In this document: positions 1 to 8,463 of the stretch, piece after piece
Position numbering within the stretch: position 1 is the stretch's first letter
How the letters are laid out: the number at the start of each line of letters is the position of its first letter
DNA from: Mycoplasma simbae ATCC 49888
GTDB taxonomy: Bacteria > Bacillota_I > Bacilli_A > Mycoplasmatales > Metamycoplasmataceae
DNA length: 64,000 nucleotides
Assembly: GCF_000702705.1 (NCBI RefSeq)
Contig: NZ_JNJG01000009.1
Span: 1 to 64,000 of the forward strand
Direction: 5' to 3'
Notes under the pieces: model-generated
Seen by the model: only the letters and a program-made list of their open reading frames with translations
Databases searched by the model: none
What the model was told of the DNA's origin: nothing
Position numbers and translations under genes: made by a program

Positions 1-158
1 TAATCAGAAGAAAATATAAGAAAGGATTTGACTTTAATCTATTGTCTGAAGAAGAGCTTAACGAGTACATCGATTCAATAAACAATATGCCAAGAGAAAT
101 TTTAGGTTGAAAAACATCCAAAGAAGTTTTTCAACGTTATTCTTCTGTTAGTGTGTAA
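1..158 (+). CDS. IS30-family transposase, C-terminal fragment
   Basis: The last 51 codons of a transposase, read in the frame of codons starting at multiples of 3 and ending in TAA at 156-158. The peptide contains the segment INNMPREILGWKTSKEVF, characteristic of the C-terminus of IS30-type DDE transposases, which cut and join the element ends. One in-frame TGA encodes the Trp of this motif. The catalytic residues lie upstream, outside the window, so activity cannot be judged. Confidence 0.85.
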
Positions 159-166
159 TCACACTA

Positions 167-266
167 AGAAAATTTGTTGCACAAATTTATGTCGGTTTTA
201 CAAACCGAGAATTTTCTAATTAAAATAAATAAAAAACAACGTGCTCAACCATGAGTTTGCACGTTG
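167..266 (+). other. Structured 3' tail of the IS: three-way fold plus hairpin
   Basis: Arms at 167-174 and 210-217 can close around two inner hairpins (170-177 with 181-188, overlapping the outer arm by a few bases, and 193-198 with 202-207). A further 8-bp hairpin pairs 237-244 with 259-266. This directly follows the transposase stop. It may block read-through between element and host; that role is inference. Confidence 0.5.
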
Positions 267-310
267 TAATATAATAAAAGTAAGTGTTGCACTTGAACCT
301 TCATTATAGG

Positions 311-350
311 ATAATTAACTTGTTATGAGTTAATTATTTTTTTGTTTTTT
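311..350 (+). terminator. Rho-independent terminator
   Basis: Ten-base perfect arms (311-320 and 329-338) with an 8-nt loop, followed by a long T run. It would stop transcripts leaving the insertion sequence. Confidence 0.7.
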
Positions 351-384
351 TAAACAAAAAAAACATTGCCGATGCAATGTTTTT
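351..384 (-). terminator. Terminator of the YitT-like gene
   Basis: Seven-base arms (363-369 and 374-380) around a 4-nt loop. On the minus strand the hairpin is followed by a T run, right after the stop codon of the YitT-like gene. Confidence 0.75.
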
Positions 385-1582
385 AATCCTCATCAACAAA
401 ATGTGTGTTGAATAAGCCAAATGTTTTCGTCACTGGACTCACACTTATCCAAATGGTTGGATGAAGTTGTTTTAGGTCTTTAATAATGTTTTTAGCCTCT
501 AAAAGCAACATCGTTGTTTTTAGTTTATAAACTTTTTCACCTGTATAACCACTTTTAATTTCATAAATTGAATAAGCGTGTCAATAATCAATATCTTTAA
601 AGTAATTCAACACAACATCGAATTTGCCTGAACAAGATATTTCAAGGTTAACTTTTTTGTATTTTGGATACAATAACGAAACTAAGCCATTAACTACACC
701 AATATATACAAACGAGGTAACTTCGCGCATACCAAAGTACACTCTTGATTGTGTTGGTTTGTATGTCACTGCATAAGAACCCTTCTCGCTAGCTGTATAC
801 ACATGCTCGATTGAAAGATTATGCGGTTTTACAATTGCAAAGATAATTAAAAAGATCATTGAAGTCACTAAAGCTATAGAAGACAAAACAACGCCAATAC
901 TTCTTTGTTTAGTTGTTGAGAAATAATACCCAATAATGTCTGTTCCACCAGTTGAACCACCAAATTTTCAAGCTAAAGCAATTGAAGTTCCAATAAATGC
1001 AGACCCAATTAAACCATTGGCTAAAATTGGTCAAGTCGTCGGGTTTTCATATACAACGCCATCTAAAATTATTACTTTTTCTCACCCTGGTGCCACGTTA
1101 AACACTTTGTGAAATAGGCCCGATATAGAACCGAATGAAGAACTAAACTCATAAGTCAATAAAAAGTTTATTAATATTTGGAATAACATAAACTCGAGCG
1201 TATGCAATGAAAATGATTTTTTAATTCTCCATCCAAAAATTAGGAATAAAGGTACGTTGCAAGCTAAGTACATAACAGCAAACCAAGGTTGAGCAGATGG
1301 AAATATTAGTGAAATCAACATTGGTATTCCCGAAAGTCCAGATGGTATTGTTTCTGATTTTTGTAAAAATACTACTACACCAAAGTTAAACAGGAACGCA
1401 GCCAACAACATGTATAGTGTTCTAATAAAATACAGTTGTTTTTTCTTAGTTTTTGTTTCTTTTTCGTGTGGGTTGCGATAATCATAAGCATGTGCCCCCA
1501 TTTTGTAATCTTTTATTTTTTGATTAATTTTTCTAACGGCTACATGTTCAGATTTTTTCTGTGTTTTTGGTGTAATTTTCAT
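383..1582 (-). CDS. YitT-family membrane protein
   Basis: A 399-residue protein once TGA is read as Trp. A basic, soluble N-terminus of about 50 residues precedes several hydrophobic helices. The first carries the QKSETIPSGLSGIP segment and another the FGGSTGGTDI glycine motif, both typical of the YitT/DUF161 family. The last 90 residues match the soluble DUF2179 domain. The family is widespread in Firmicutes and mycoplasmas; its transport substrate is unknown. There is no Shine-Dalgarno: a TATAAT box ends 7 nt before the ATG, so the message is probably leaderless. The gene stands alone between an IS end and dprA. Confidence 0.8.
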
Positions 1583-1589
1583 GAATACA

Positions 1590-1595
1590 ATTATA
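1590..1595 (-). promoter_or_regulatory. -10 box of the YitT-like gene
   Basis: A perfect TATAAT on the minus strand with 7 nt between it and the ATG at 1582. Transcription would begin at or next to the start codon. Confidence 0.6.
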
Positions 1596-1621
1596 GTGAA
1601 AAATGTATTTTTTGCAATAAA

Positions 1622-2353
1622 TTAATACGTATTTATATCGGCAATATGAGTGATTAAATTTGCACCATTTTTAAGCAAAAAATTGTTGCCATCTTCTAAA
1701 TCTATGCTTGGGTAGCAATACACCTCTTTGTTCAAATCTGCAAATTTTGAAGCCAAATTTATTATTCCACTACCTGATTTAGAACCATAAATTATTAGCG
1801 ATTGCGATAAAGCTGCAATTAATAAATTACGTTCTTTGAATCTAGCTAATTTTGGGTTTACGTGCGGTGGATATTGACTAATATATAGATCATTATTATT
1901 AAAAGCATTTGGCTTATTATATGAATGACCATTTGCTAAAACATGAATAATGTTTTGATTTTGTTTTTTAAATTCATTAATGATTTTAGTATCAATATCA
2001 GTAAAGTCACTAGTTATTAGCGTAAATTGTTTTGCTAATGACTCAATTGAATTTTTCATATACAAATCTATATTTGCGCTGAATGTGTCTCCTGTAATAC
2101 ACATTATCTTTTGATTCAATAAATTTATATCACCTTGATAATAAATTACATATGGCGGATATTTTAAGGCTTTAAGAATTTGTGGATATTCTTCATCAAA
2201 AACCGTTACGAACTTAACGCCCAAACGTTTTAACATGTTTATAACCTGTTTTATATTAGATTCACTTACTTTCTTTTTCTTGGCTAGATTTTTAAAAATC
2301 TCGTAATTGTTTCCCTTGTTAATAAATGAAAAGTAGACTAATAATTCATTCAT
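1622..2353 (-). CDS. dprA: DNA-processing protein DprA/Smf
   Basis: A 243-residue DprA homologue. The Rossmann-type core is recognisable from the GSKSGSGIINLASKFADL segment and the later NGANLITHI near the C-terminus; the N-terminal part resembles the family's helical region. DprA protects incoming single-stranded DNA and loads RecA. In mycoplasmas, which mostly lack a full competence system, its role is less clear. The start is supported by a GGAGGT Shine-Dalgarno. It is shorter than Bacillus DprA. It lies downstream of the rplU-rpmA operon but behind that operon's terminator. Confidence 0.85.
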   Translation of the reverse strand: MNELLVYFSFINKGNNYEIFKNLAKKKKVSESNIKQVINMLKRLGVKFVTVFDEEYPQILKALKYPPYVIYYQGDINLLNQKIMCITGDTFSANIDLYMKNSIESLAKQFTLITSDFTDIDTKIINEFKKQNQNIIHVLANGHSYNKPNAFNNNDLYISQYPPHVNPKLARFKERNLLIAALSQSLIIYGSKSGSGIINLASKFADLNKEVYCYPSIDLEDGNNFLLKNGANLITHIADINTY

Positions 2354-2439
2354 TTATACCTCCGCTTATATATAATCGTTTTTAGCCGATAAAAAATATA
2401 AAAAGGAAAAAATTATGATTTTTATACATAAAATTCAAT

Positions 2440-2463
2440 AAAAAATCAGCCATTTGGCTGATG
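2440..2463 (-). terminator. Terminator of the rplU-rpmA operon
   Basis: Seven-base arms (2445-2451 and 2456-2462) with a 4-nt loop, then a T run on the minus strand, immediately after the rpmA stop. Confidence 0.8.
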
Positions 2464-2465
2464 AA

Positions 2466-2744
2466 TTATTGGTTGTTTTTTGGTGTAACAACTCTTGTTT
2501 CATATACAGAGGCGTAGGTACGATTTCTACGTTTTTCAAATTTTACATATCCTGTTATTAAAGCATAAATTGTGTCGTCTTTACCAATTCCTGCATTTGT
2601 ACCTGGGAAAATTTTTGTTCCTCTTTGACGGAAAATAATTGATCCCGCTGTACAGAATTGACCATCACCTAGTTTGATACCTAATCTTTTACTTTGACTA
2701 TCACGTCCGTTTTTGGTAGATCCACCAGCTTTTGTTTTTGCCAT
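2466..2744 (-). CDS. rpmA: 50S ribosomal protein L27
   Basis: A 92-residue L27 with the conserved [10 protein letters not shown] opening and the [19 protein letters not shown] segment that reaches toward the peptidyl transferase centre. Many Firmicutes make L27 with an N-terminal extension removed by the protease Prp. Here the protein starts directly at [13 protein letters not shown], and no prp gene lies between rplU and rpmA (4-nt gap), so processing is not needed beyond Met removal. Confidence 0.97.
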   Translation of the reverse strand: MAKTKAGGSTKNGRDSQSKRLGIKLGDGQFCTAGSIIFRQRGTKIFPGTNAGIGKDDTIYALITGYVKFEKRRNRTYASVYETRVVTPKNNQ

Positions 2745-2748
2745 CTTA

Positions 2749-3048
2749 CTATCCTACAATCTTTTGAACTTCAACACGTGTATAAGGTTGACGGTGTCCA
2801 AGTTTTCTTTTGTGAGTTGATTTAGCATTGTGACGGTATACAACGATTTTTTTGCTTTTGCCTTGTTTTTGGATTACTCCTTCAACATAAGCTTTTTCAA
2901 GATATGGTTTACCAATTTTATCTCCAACTAGTAATACCTTGTCAAATTTAACAACTGAACCTTCTTCACCTTCAATTTTTTCAATGAAGATTGTTTGTCC
3001 TTCTTTGACTAAAATTTGTTTTCCTCCAGTTTCAATAATAGCTAACAT
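2749..3048 (-). CDS. rplU: 50S ribosomal protein L21
   Basis: A 99-residue L21 of normal length, with the ending [17 protein letters not shown] typical of the family. L21 binds 23S rRNA in the large subunit. It is first in the rplU-rpmA operon and follows a roughly 90-nt leader that may be autoregulatory. Confidence 0.97.
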   Translation of the reverse strand: MLAIIETGGKQILVKEGQTIFIEKIEGEEGSVVKFDKVLLVGDKIGKPYLEKAYVEGVIQKQGKSKKIVVYRHNAKSTHKRKLGHRQPYTRVEVQKIVG

Positions 3049-3049
3049 G

Positions 3050-3137
3050 TCTATTAATCTCCTGAATTTTGTGGCTCATCTTTAGGGTGGCTTAATGCTC
3101 TTGGTTACCCGTTCAGAATGGTTACAAAAAAAGTAAC
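3050..3137 (-). promoter_or_regulatory. Possible L21 autoregulatory leader
   Basis: The untranslated leader of rplU can form a hairpin close to the transcription start (GTTAC/GTAAC arms with a T-rich loop) and a longer fold between GGGT and ACCC. L21 leaders are known in Firmicutes. The match here is by position and folding only. Confidence 0.35.
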
Positions 3138-3143
3138 GTCTAA

Positions 3144-3149
3144 ATTATA
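3144..3149 (-). promoter_or_regulatory. -10 box of rplU-rpmA
   Basis: Perfect TATAAT on the minus strand, placing the transcript start near 3137, about 90 nt upstream of rplU. Confidence 0.6.
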
Positions 3150-3185
3150 ATGCACATTAGCTTTTTTAATAATATTTTTTACATT

Positions 3186-3440
3186 TTAATAGCTTAAGTA
3201 AATTGTTTTGTAATGTGGTGTTACTTCAACTTTTGGTTCTTTAGTTTCATTACTCCACTTTACAGAACTGGTACCTATTTTATTCTCGCCTGAGCGAGAA
3301 GTAAACATGCGAACAATATGGGCGATGGCACTAACACCGGAGATAACAAGTGGCGCTATAGCTGTAACTACGCTTAGTGCGGATCCACCATAAATGTTGG
3401 CTTGTTCTTTGGTCGATACTTTCCTAAAATTATACTTCAT
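3186..3440 (-). CDS. Small double-glycine-leader-like peptide, function unknown
   Basis: An 84-residue product with a strong AGGAGGT Shine-Dalgarno. The first 19 residues form a charged leader ending in YGG, followed by a hydrophobic glycine/alanine segment (SALSVVTAIAPLVISGVSAIA) and a polar C-terminus. That layout is like class II bacteriocin precursors, which peptidase-containing ABC exporters cleave after Gly-Gly. No exporter, immunity protein or homologue is recognised beside it, so bacteriocin function is not established. It has its own unit between the rplU leader and mscL. Confidence 0.6.
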   Translation of the reverse strand: MKYNFRKVSTKEQANIYGGSALSVVTAIAPLVISGVSAIAHIVRMFTSRSGENKIGTSSVKWSNETKEPKVEVTPHYKTIYLSY

Positions 3441-3524
3441 TTATACCTCCTATAGCAATTTACACATTCATATGCTTGAAACTACTAAAAAGAAAAAAAT
3501 TAGTAAAAACTGAGTAAAAATTCA

Positions 3525-3552
3525 ATAAAAAACAAAACCTATTGTTGGTTTT
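3525..3552 (-). terminator. Terminator of mscL
   Basis: Six-base arms (3534-3539 and 3547-3552) followed by T-rich sequence on the minus strand. The hairpin includes the mscL stop codon. Confidence 0.7.
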
Positions 3553-3967
3553 GCTCATGTTTTGCGAAATGTTGATTTAATTTTTGTAGTTCTAATAAAA
3601 TTAATTGGTCTGTATCGGGTTCAACGATAGGTTCTGGTTTATCTTCTTTTTTAAGTTTTAATAATTTTCTAAAGTCAATAGATGCTTTAATCAAGAACAC
3701 TACCATTAGCATTAGATAAATTACAAATGTAATAATAATGAATGCTAGAAGTGCTGATAGGAATTTACCAATTAAAACTGAACCAATTTGTCAATTCTCA
3801 ACATCTGATGAGCCCATCAATTGTGAAATTGGGGGCATAATAACATCTTTAGCTAATGATTGAACAACTGCGTTAAATGCGGTACCAATCAATAGACCAA
3901 TTGCTAGCATGAACATATTGCTTTTTTTAACAACTGCTCATGCGTCTTTACTTGCTTTCTTAAACAT
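3539..3967 (-). CDS. mscL: Large-conductance mechanosensitive channel
   Basis: A 142-residue MscL homologue, needing two TGA codons read as Trp. The first helix carries AIGLLIGTAFNAVVQSLAKDVIMPP, the family's pore-lining region, and a second helix precedes a charged cytoplasmic tail. MscL opens under membrane tension to release solutes. I chose the second ATG because an extended -10 box (TGTTATAAT) lies 7 nt before it; the first ATG at 3973 would fall only 1 nt from that box. The gene starts just after grpE. Confidence 0.85.
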
Positions 3968-3974
3968 GTGCATA

Positions 3975-3980
3975 ATTATA
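3975..3980 (-). promoter_or_regulatory. Extended -10 box of mscL
   Basis: TGTTATAAT on the minus strand, 7 nt before the chosen ATG. It lies between grpE and mscL, so mscL can be transcribed apart from the heat-shock genes. Confidence 0.6.
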
Positions 3981-3990
3981 ACAAAAAACC

Positions 3991-4818
3991 TTATTTTTCA
4001 ACAGATTCTTTTTTACTTAACACAACTAGAGCTGGCTTAATCACTCTGTCTTTAAGTTTATAAGCTTCTGAATTAACTTTAACAATTGTGTTTGCTTCTT
4101 TTTCGTTATCAATAACAAACTCGAGTGCTTTTTGATAGCTAGGATCAAAATTTGAGCCAACTTGTGGCAATACTATTTCAAGGCCGTGTGATTTAAACAC
4201 ATTTTCAAGCATTCCTAAAACCATCTTGAAGCCACCAACGTAGGTTTTTACGCCTTGATCAGTGCTATTAACTCCTGATTCAACAGCCATTTTAAAAGTA
4301 GAATATGGATTAGTAAAGTCTTCAAAGAATTTTTGTAACGAGTACTCTTTAATGCGATCAATTTCTTCTTTTGGGGCTGTAATACGTGTATTTTCACTTA
4401 ATTTATTGCTTAGTTCACGAACTTTTTCTTTCAAAGTTGCATTAATTTCTTCTAGAGCTATGAATTTTTCAGATAAAATTTTTAGCTCTTCACTAGTACG
4501 TTCAAGAGCTTTTTGTAAGCTTTGGTTTACTTCATTAGCTAATTGATTTTGTGTTTTAAAGCTCAAGTTAATTATTTCAAAAGTTAAAGTTTTGCCAGCG
4601 TACTCACTTTCAGCTTGTGCATCAAAAACTACAGTCACTTTATATTTTTTTGCTCAACCGTGCTCCAGAATATATTTATCAATATCAGCATGAATTTGGT
4701 TTTTACCTAATGCTAATTCATAATTTTTCTTTGAAATTTCTTTATTGAACTTGCCATTTTCAAAAATTTTGATATTGGTTTTTAAAATTGTACCTTCTTT
4801 TATTTTTGTTGAACTCAT
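3991..4818 (-). CDS. grpE: GrpE with an N-terminal PPIase-like domain
   Basis: A 275-residue nucleotide exchange factor for DnaK. Residues about 95-150 form the long coiled coil and about 150-270 the C-terminal head. Residues 1-95 are unusual: they align with the FKBP-type domain of trigger factor, with the same order of segments (YELALGKNQI..DIDKYIL, VTVVFDA, YAGKTLTFEIINL). The ORF is continuous through one TGA (Trp), so the fusion is not a frame artefact. Typical bacterial GrpE is about 180-210 residues. It lies 2 nt behind hrcA in one operon. Confidence 0.85.
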
Positions 4819-4820
4819 AT

Positions 4821-5825
4821 TTACTCCTTGTTTTCCTTATCAACTATTAAATCTTCTAAAAGCTTAATAGCAGCTATTGAACGATGATAATCCATTCTGT
4901 TTGAACCGACTAAACTAATTTCACTTATGCGTCCAGCACTATTGATTTTTTTAGTAATTATTGAACTATGATCATCCCTGATTGAAATTTTTAATTTAGC
5001 ATCATCATCTAAATCGTTTTCAATAGTTTGCCAAATTGACTGATTTTCAATTAAATACAAAATATTTGACAAGTCTGGGCGTGAAATATCATCCGCTAAA
5101 ATTATTTTATCTTTGCCATACACAATGTTTTTGTTTTGCAATTCAAAATCAAAAACGTTGTTAACCATACTTTCTAGAATAGATTCATAATTTTTGATTT
5201 GAGCAGCCAAAATTGGTGCTAAACTGTCCGCAGTTTCACGCAATTTTAGAATAGGTACATCTATTAATCTTTCTTTAAAAATGCGGATTGCGATTCTTAA
5301 ATCAGACATTGAGCTTGAACCTAAATCAAGTGAAACAGTTCTATGGCTTACTTCCCCATAAGACGTAACCAAGACGATTGTGGCATCTGATTCGGATAAG
5401 GGTACTAGCTGAATACTTTTTAACGTAGCTGACTCATTGGTTTCACCAGCCACTAGTGTTATACCAACTGTGTCTGAAATTACTTGGCAAGCCTCCTTAA
5501 CGGTTTCGTCAATATTGCTACGTCTGCGTGCAAAAATATCTTTCATTTTTTCACGCAATGTTTTTGAATCATGAGCTACTAAATTTGCCGCATAATAGCG
5601 ATAACCTTGAGCCGATGGAATTCTGCCACTTGATGTATGAGTTTTTTCTAAATAGCCTTGTTGTTCAAGTTCTTGCATGATATAACGTACTTTAGCGCTA
5701 GAAAAGGGAATATTAAATCTGCTTAATAAAGCGCTAGAACCAACAGGAATGCCGGTTTCAATGTATAAATCTATGGTTCATTTTAGTATTTGTTTTTGAG
5801 TCTCATTTAGTATGGTTGTATTCAT
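4821..5825 (-). CDS. hrcA: Heat-inducible transcription repressor HrcA
   Basis: A 334-residue repressor. An N-terminal winged helix includes LEKTHTSSGRIPSAQGYRYY, a hallmark of HrcA; a GAF-like domain follows. HrcA binds the CIRCE operator with GroEL as cofactor and represses chaperone genes. The full N-terminus is recovered by reading one TGA as Trp and starting at the ATG at 5825. No Shine-Dalgarno precedes it, and the -10 box is 7 nt upstream. The CIRCE copy overlapping its own promoter predicts autoregulation of hrcA-grpE. Confidence 0.95.
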
Positions 5826-5832
5826 AATAAGA

Positions 5833-5838
5833 ATTATA
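5833..5838 (-). promoter_or_regulatory. -10 box of hrcA-grpE
   Basis: Perfect TATAAT on the minus strand, 7 nt before the hrcA ATG; CIRCE lies just upstream across the -35 region. Confidence 0.65.
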
Positions 5839-5846
5839 GCATAAAT

Positions 5847-5873
5847 TTAGCAATTTAAAAGTTAGAGTGCTAA
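5847..5873. promoter_or_regulatory. CIRCE operator (HrcA binding site)
   Basis: TTAGCAATT-N9-GAGTGCTAA. The right half is the consensus and the left half differs at two positions. Its place immediately upstream of the hrcA -10 box supports repression by HrcA itself. Confidence 0.9.
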
Positions 5874-5882
5874 ATTAAGCAT

Positions 5883-5907
5883 ACAAAAAAACACTTGCGT
5901 GTTTTTA
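5883..5907 (-). terminator. Terminator after rpmE
   Basis: Eight-base arms (5887-5894 and 5899-5906) around a 4-nt loop, T-rich on the minus strand, just after the rpmE stop. Confidence 0.75.
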
Positions 5908-5910
5908 AGA

Positions 5911-6123
5911 TTATTTTTTGCTTGATTTTGCAAGACGTTGGTTGAATTTGTCAATCATACCTGTTGCTTTTGTTTTAGCTCTATCGCCTGTGTAAGCAAC
6001 GTGGCATCCTGAACAAACGTCAACAGAAATTGATGATTTTGTTGTACCGAATAAGAATTGTGTATTACATGTTGAACATACAACTTCAACTTTGTTGTAT
6101 TGTGGGTGAATATCTTTTTTCAT
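5911..6123 (-). CDS. rpmE: 50S ribosomal protein L31
   Basis: A 70-residue L31 starting MKKDIHPQYNKV. It retains two CxxC pairs (CSTC and CSGC), so it is the zinc-binding form. It follows rpsD by 23 nt and probably shares its transcript. Confidence 0.95.
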   Translation of the reverse strand: MKKDIHPQYNKVEVVCSTCNTQFLFGTTKSSISVDVCSGCHVAYTGDRAKTKATGMIDKFNQRLAKSSKK

Positions 6124-6146
6124 AAATATCTCCTTGACTTAGTTAA

Positions 6147-6743
6147 TTATTTTGAATAGAACTCAACAACTAAGTTTTCTTTAATTTCAGGTAATACTTC
6201 ACTTCTTTCTGGTAAACGGTCTAATTTAGCATCAAATTCTTTTAGTGTAATTCAAGCTGATGTTTGTTTTGCTTCTAAATTAGCAACGATTTGTACATTT
6301 TTTCTTGATTTTTCTTTAAGAGTAATTGTTTGACCAACTTTAATTGTCATTGATGGAATGTTAGCTTTTTTGCCATCAACTAAAAAGTGGTTGTGTGCTA
6401 CTAATTGTCTAGCTTGTCTTCTTGTGTTTGCAAAACCTGCACGGTAAACTAGGTTATCTAGACGTGATTCAAGTAATTGAATTAGGTTTGTACCCAAAAC
6501 ACCTTTGATTTTTGTTGCTCTTTCAAAGAATTTTTTAAGTTGTTTTTCACTTGTTCCGTAAACAAATCTAACTTTTTGTTTTTCATATAAGTGTAAACCA
6601 TAGTCTGATAATTTTACACGTTTGTTTCCGTGTTGACCTGGTGCGTAAGTTCTCTTTTTACCTTTTGAGAACTCTTTGCCTGTTTCAAGAATTGAAAAGC
6701 CATAACGACGTGATTTCTTGAATACTGGACCTGTATATCTCAT
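6147..6743 (-). CDS. rpsD: 30S ribosomal protein S4
   Basis: A 198-residue S4, a primary 16S rRNA-binding protein. The start at 6743 gives the conserved [13 protein letters not shown] opening behind a GAGGAAA Shine-Dalgarno. An upstream in-frame ATG at 6767 would add eight unrelated residues and lies before that site. The S4 RNA-binding domain is around [20 protein letters not shown]. One TGA (Trp) near the C-terminus is followed by 19 more residues ending FYSK. Confidence 0.97.
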
Positions 6744-6888
6744 GTTTCCTCTTTCTGCATAAAACATTAAAAGGGATTAACTCTGCTAATGAAATAGTTA
6801 TTTAATGATTTCAGTTTTCAGCTGACTTACTTTCAAATCAAAGGAACGACTATTTGTAATCAGTATGTTAACCTGCTGTAATATGCCT
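6744..6888 (-). promoter_or_regulatory. Long rpsD leader, possible S4 autoregulatory element
   Basis: About 145 nt of untranslated RNA separate the rpsD promoter from its start. Several complementary segments can pair, including AAATAGT with ACTATTT and TCAGCTGA. S4 controls its own operon through a 5' leader in many Firmicutes; assignment here rests on position and length. Confidence 0.35.
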
Positions 6889-6892
6889 TTCA

Positions 6893-6898
6893 ATTATA
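6893..6898 (-). promoter_or_regulatory. Extended -10 box of rpsD-rpmE
   Basis: TGTTATAAT on the minus strand, with TATAAT at these positions; a start near 6886 is expected. Confidence 0.6.
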
Positions 6899-6927
6899 AC
6901 AAAGGAAGTAAAAAACGTATATAAATA

Positions 6928-8442
6928 CTATTTAATCTTTTTTTGTTTTATAAATCTTTTTAAATCTTTGATTATTTTATTAATCAATAGCGTGATTTTG
7001 AATTTGTCGGTAAACGAATAAACAGATTTATATTTGTATGTAATGCGTAAATGAGTGGTTATTTTTAATTCATTAGCTGAGGGATCAAAATAGAAAATTA
7101 ATTCGTGTTTTTTGTCAGTTTGAATTCTGAATAAAAATAATAATGTTGTGTCTCATTTATTGATTTTTTCAATAAAATAACCACTTTTGGCTAAATTATT
7201 AAGATTGAATTGATCTATAAATTCCGTTATGGAATCAATTGTTAAGTTTGTAAGTTTGCATGAAGTAGTGGTTGTTTTAGTTGAGCCAAAATTTTCAATT
7301 AATTTATTATATTTAAAGGTAAATAAATTATTTCTATTAGCATATGAATTCAACATCCATACCAGACAGATCATAAAATAATAATCATTGATTTGTTTTG
7401 AGTATTTTGGGTTGGCAATGAAGCCATTTTTACTGTAGGCGAATACATAAGATTTATCGTTTAGTACACTAAAACGTGTATTTTCGTCAAAATATTCATA
7501 GTAAACATGATACTGCAACAACAATTCTTTAATGTTGTTAGGAGCATCAAAAGGAATTAAAACTTTAAATTTAGACACATCTATTTGTGCGCGTTTGTAC
7601 TCTTCTAAATAAAAGTCCAAATACACTAAAGCTAAGGAATGAATATCCATAAGCTTATATTTATTTTTTAAAAGAAAGTGAACTGAAAAAGTATTTAATT
7701 CATCAAAGTGAAAAACATTATTTATTTCTTTATTCCTATAGTTTTTAGTAAAAATATTCAGTAAAAATTCTAGATTATACAAACTTACTTTACGTTTTCG
7801 AAACTTGAAATCACTATTGTAATTAGTAACTAGCTTTGTCATTATCTGTAAAGCAAAATTATTGGCGTGTGATAATAAACTCATGCTTTTATATCTTTGT
7901 TTAATATTGACAAATGGCTTAAGCATGTGTTCTTTAGATGTTAGTGTATTGACTAGTCTATTCAGATCTAGTTTAATTAGATCCATTGTTTCAAAATCAA
8001 TATTAAATACTGAATTTGATGAGTAAATTTGTTCAATATTTGCATATTGTTCCAGTGATAAATATTCAAGTTTTGAGTTTAAAATCAGTAACTTTACGCA
8101 CTTGTTACGGGTATCAACTACAATCTTGATTACATAGTCAAGATTGTAGTTTTTAACGCAAAATTCATCAACCATCAAAGGCACAGATGTGTGTTTATCA
8201 TAGGTGTAAACCAGATGGTTGCGATATTGCAAATATCTGGCTATCTTAGATATGTATTGCCCTTGGCCAAAACCTTCCATTGAAACCAGAATCTTACTTT
8301 TAGCTTTGATATTTTCACTAATTGCTTGGGCAAGCAATAAAAAAGAATAAAGACTTACTGGATCTTTATCGGATTTATTCGTAAAGACAAAGGCATGATT
8401 ACATAAAATCAATTTATCTTTAACTAAACCGTTTTGCTCCAT
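6928..8442 (-). CDS. Degenerate phosphohexomutase-like protein, function unknown
   Basis: A 504-residue soluble protein after reading one TGA as Trp. Its layout recalls alpha-D-phosphohexomutases. A segment near residues 70-110 (RYLQYRNHLVYTYDKHTSV then PLMVDEF) resembles the region before the catalytic serine of phosphomannomutase. The catalytic TASHNP motif and the metal-binding DGDxDR loop are not seen. If homologous, it is likely inactive as a mutase. It lies 21 nt after gyrA and may be cotranscribed. Alternative: an unrelated lineage-specific protein. Confidence 0.5.
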
Positions 8443-8463
8443 TTTGCTTTACTCCGTATTTAT

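Larger units (their letters stand above)
1..310 (+). mobile_element. IS30-family insertion sequence, 3' end only
   Basis: The window opens inside an insertion sequence. It holds the C-terminal transposase codons (to 158), a structured non-coding tail and, around 285-310, the kind of terminal sequence that ends mycoplasma IS30 elements. The left end lies outside the window, so the inverted repeat and target duplication cannot be checked. The right boundary is approximate. Confidence 0.6.
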
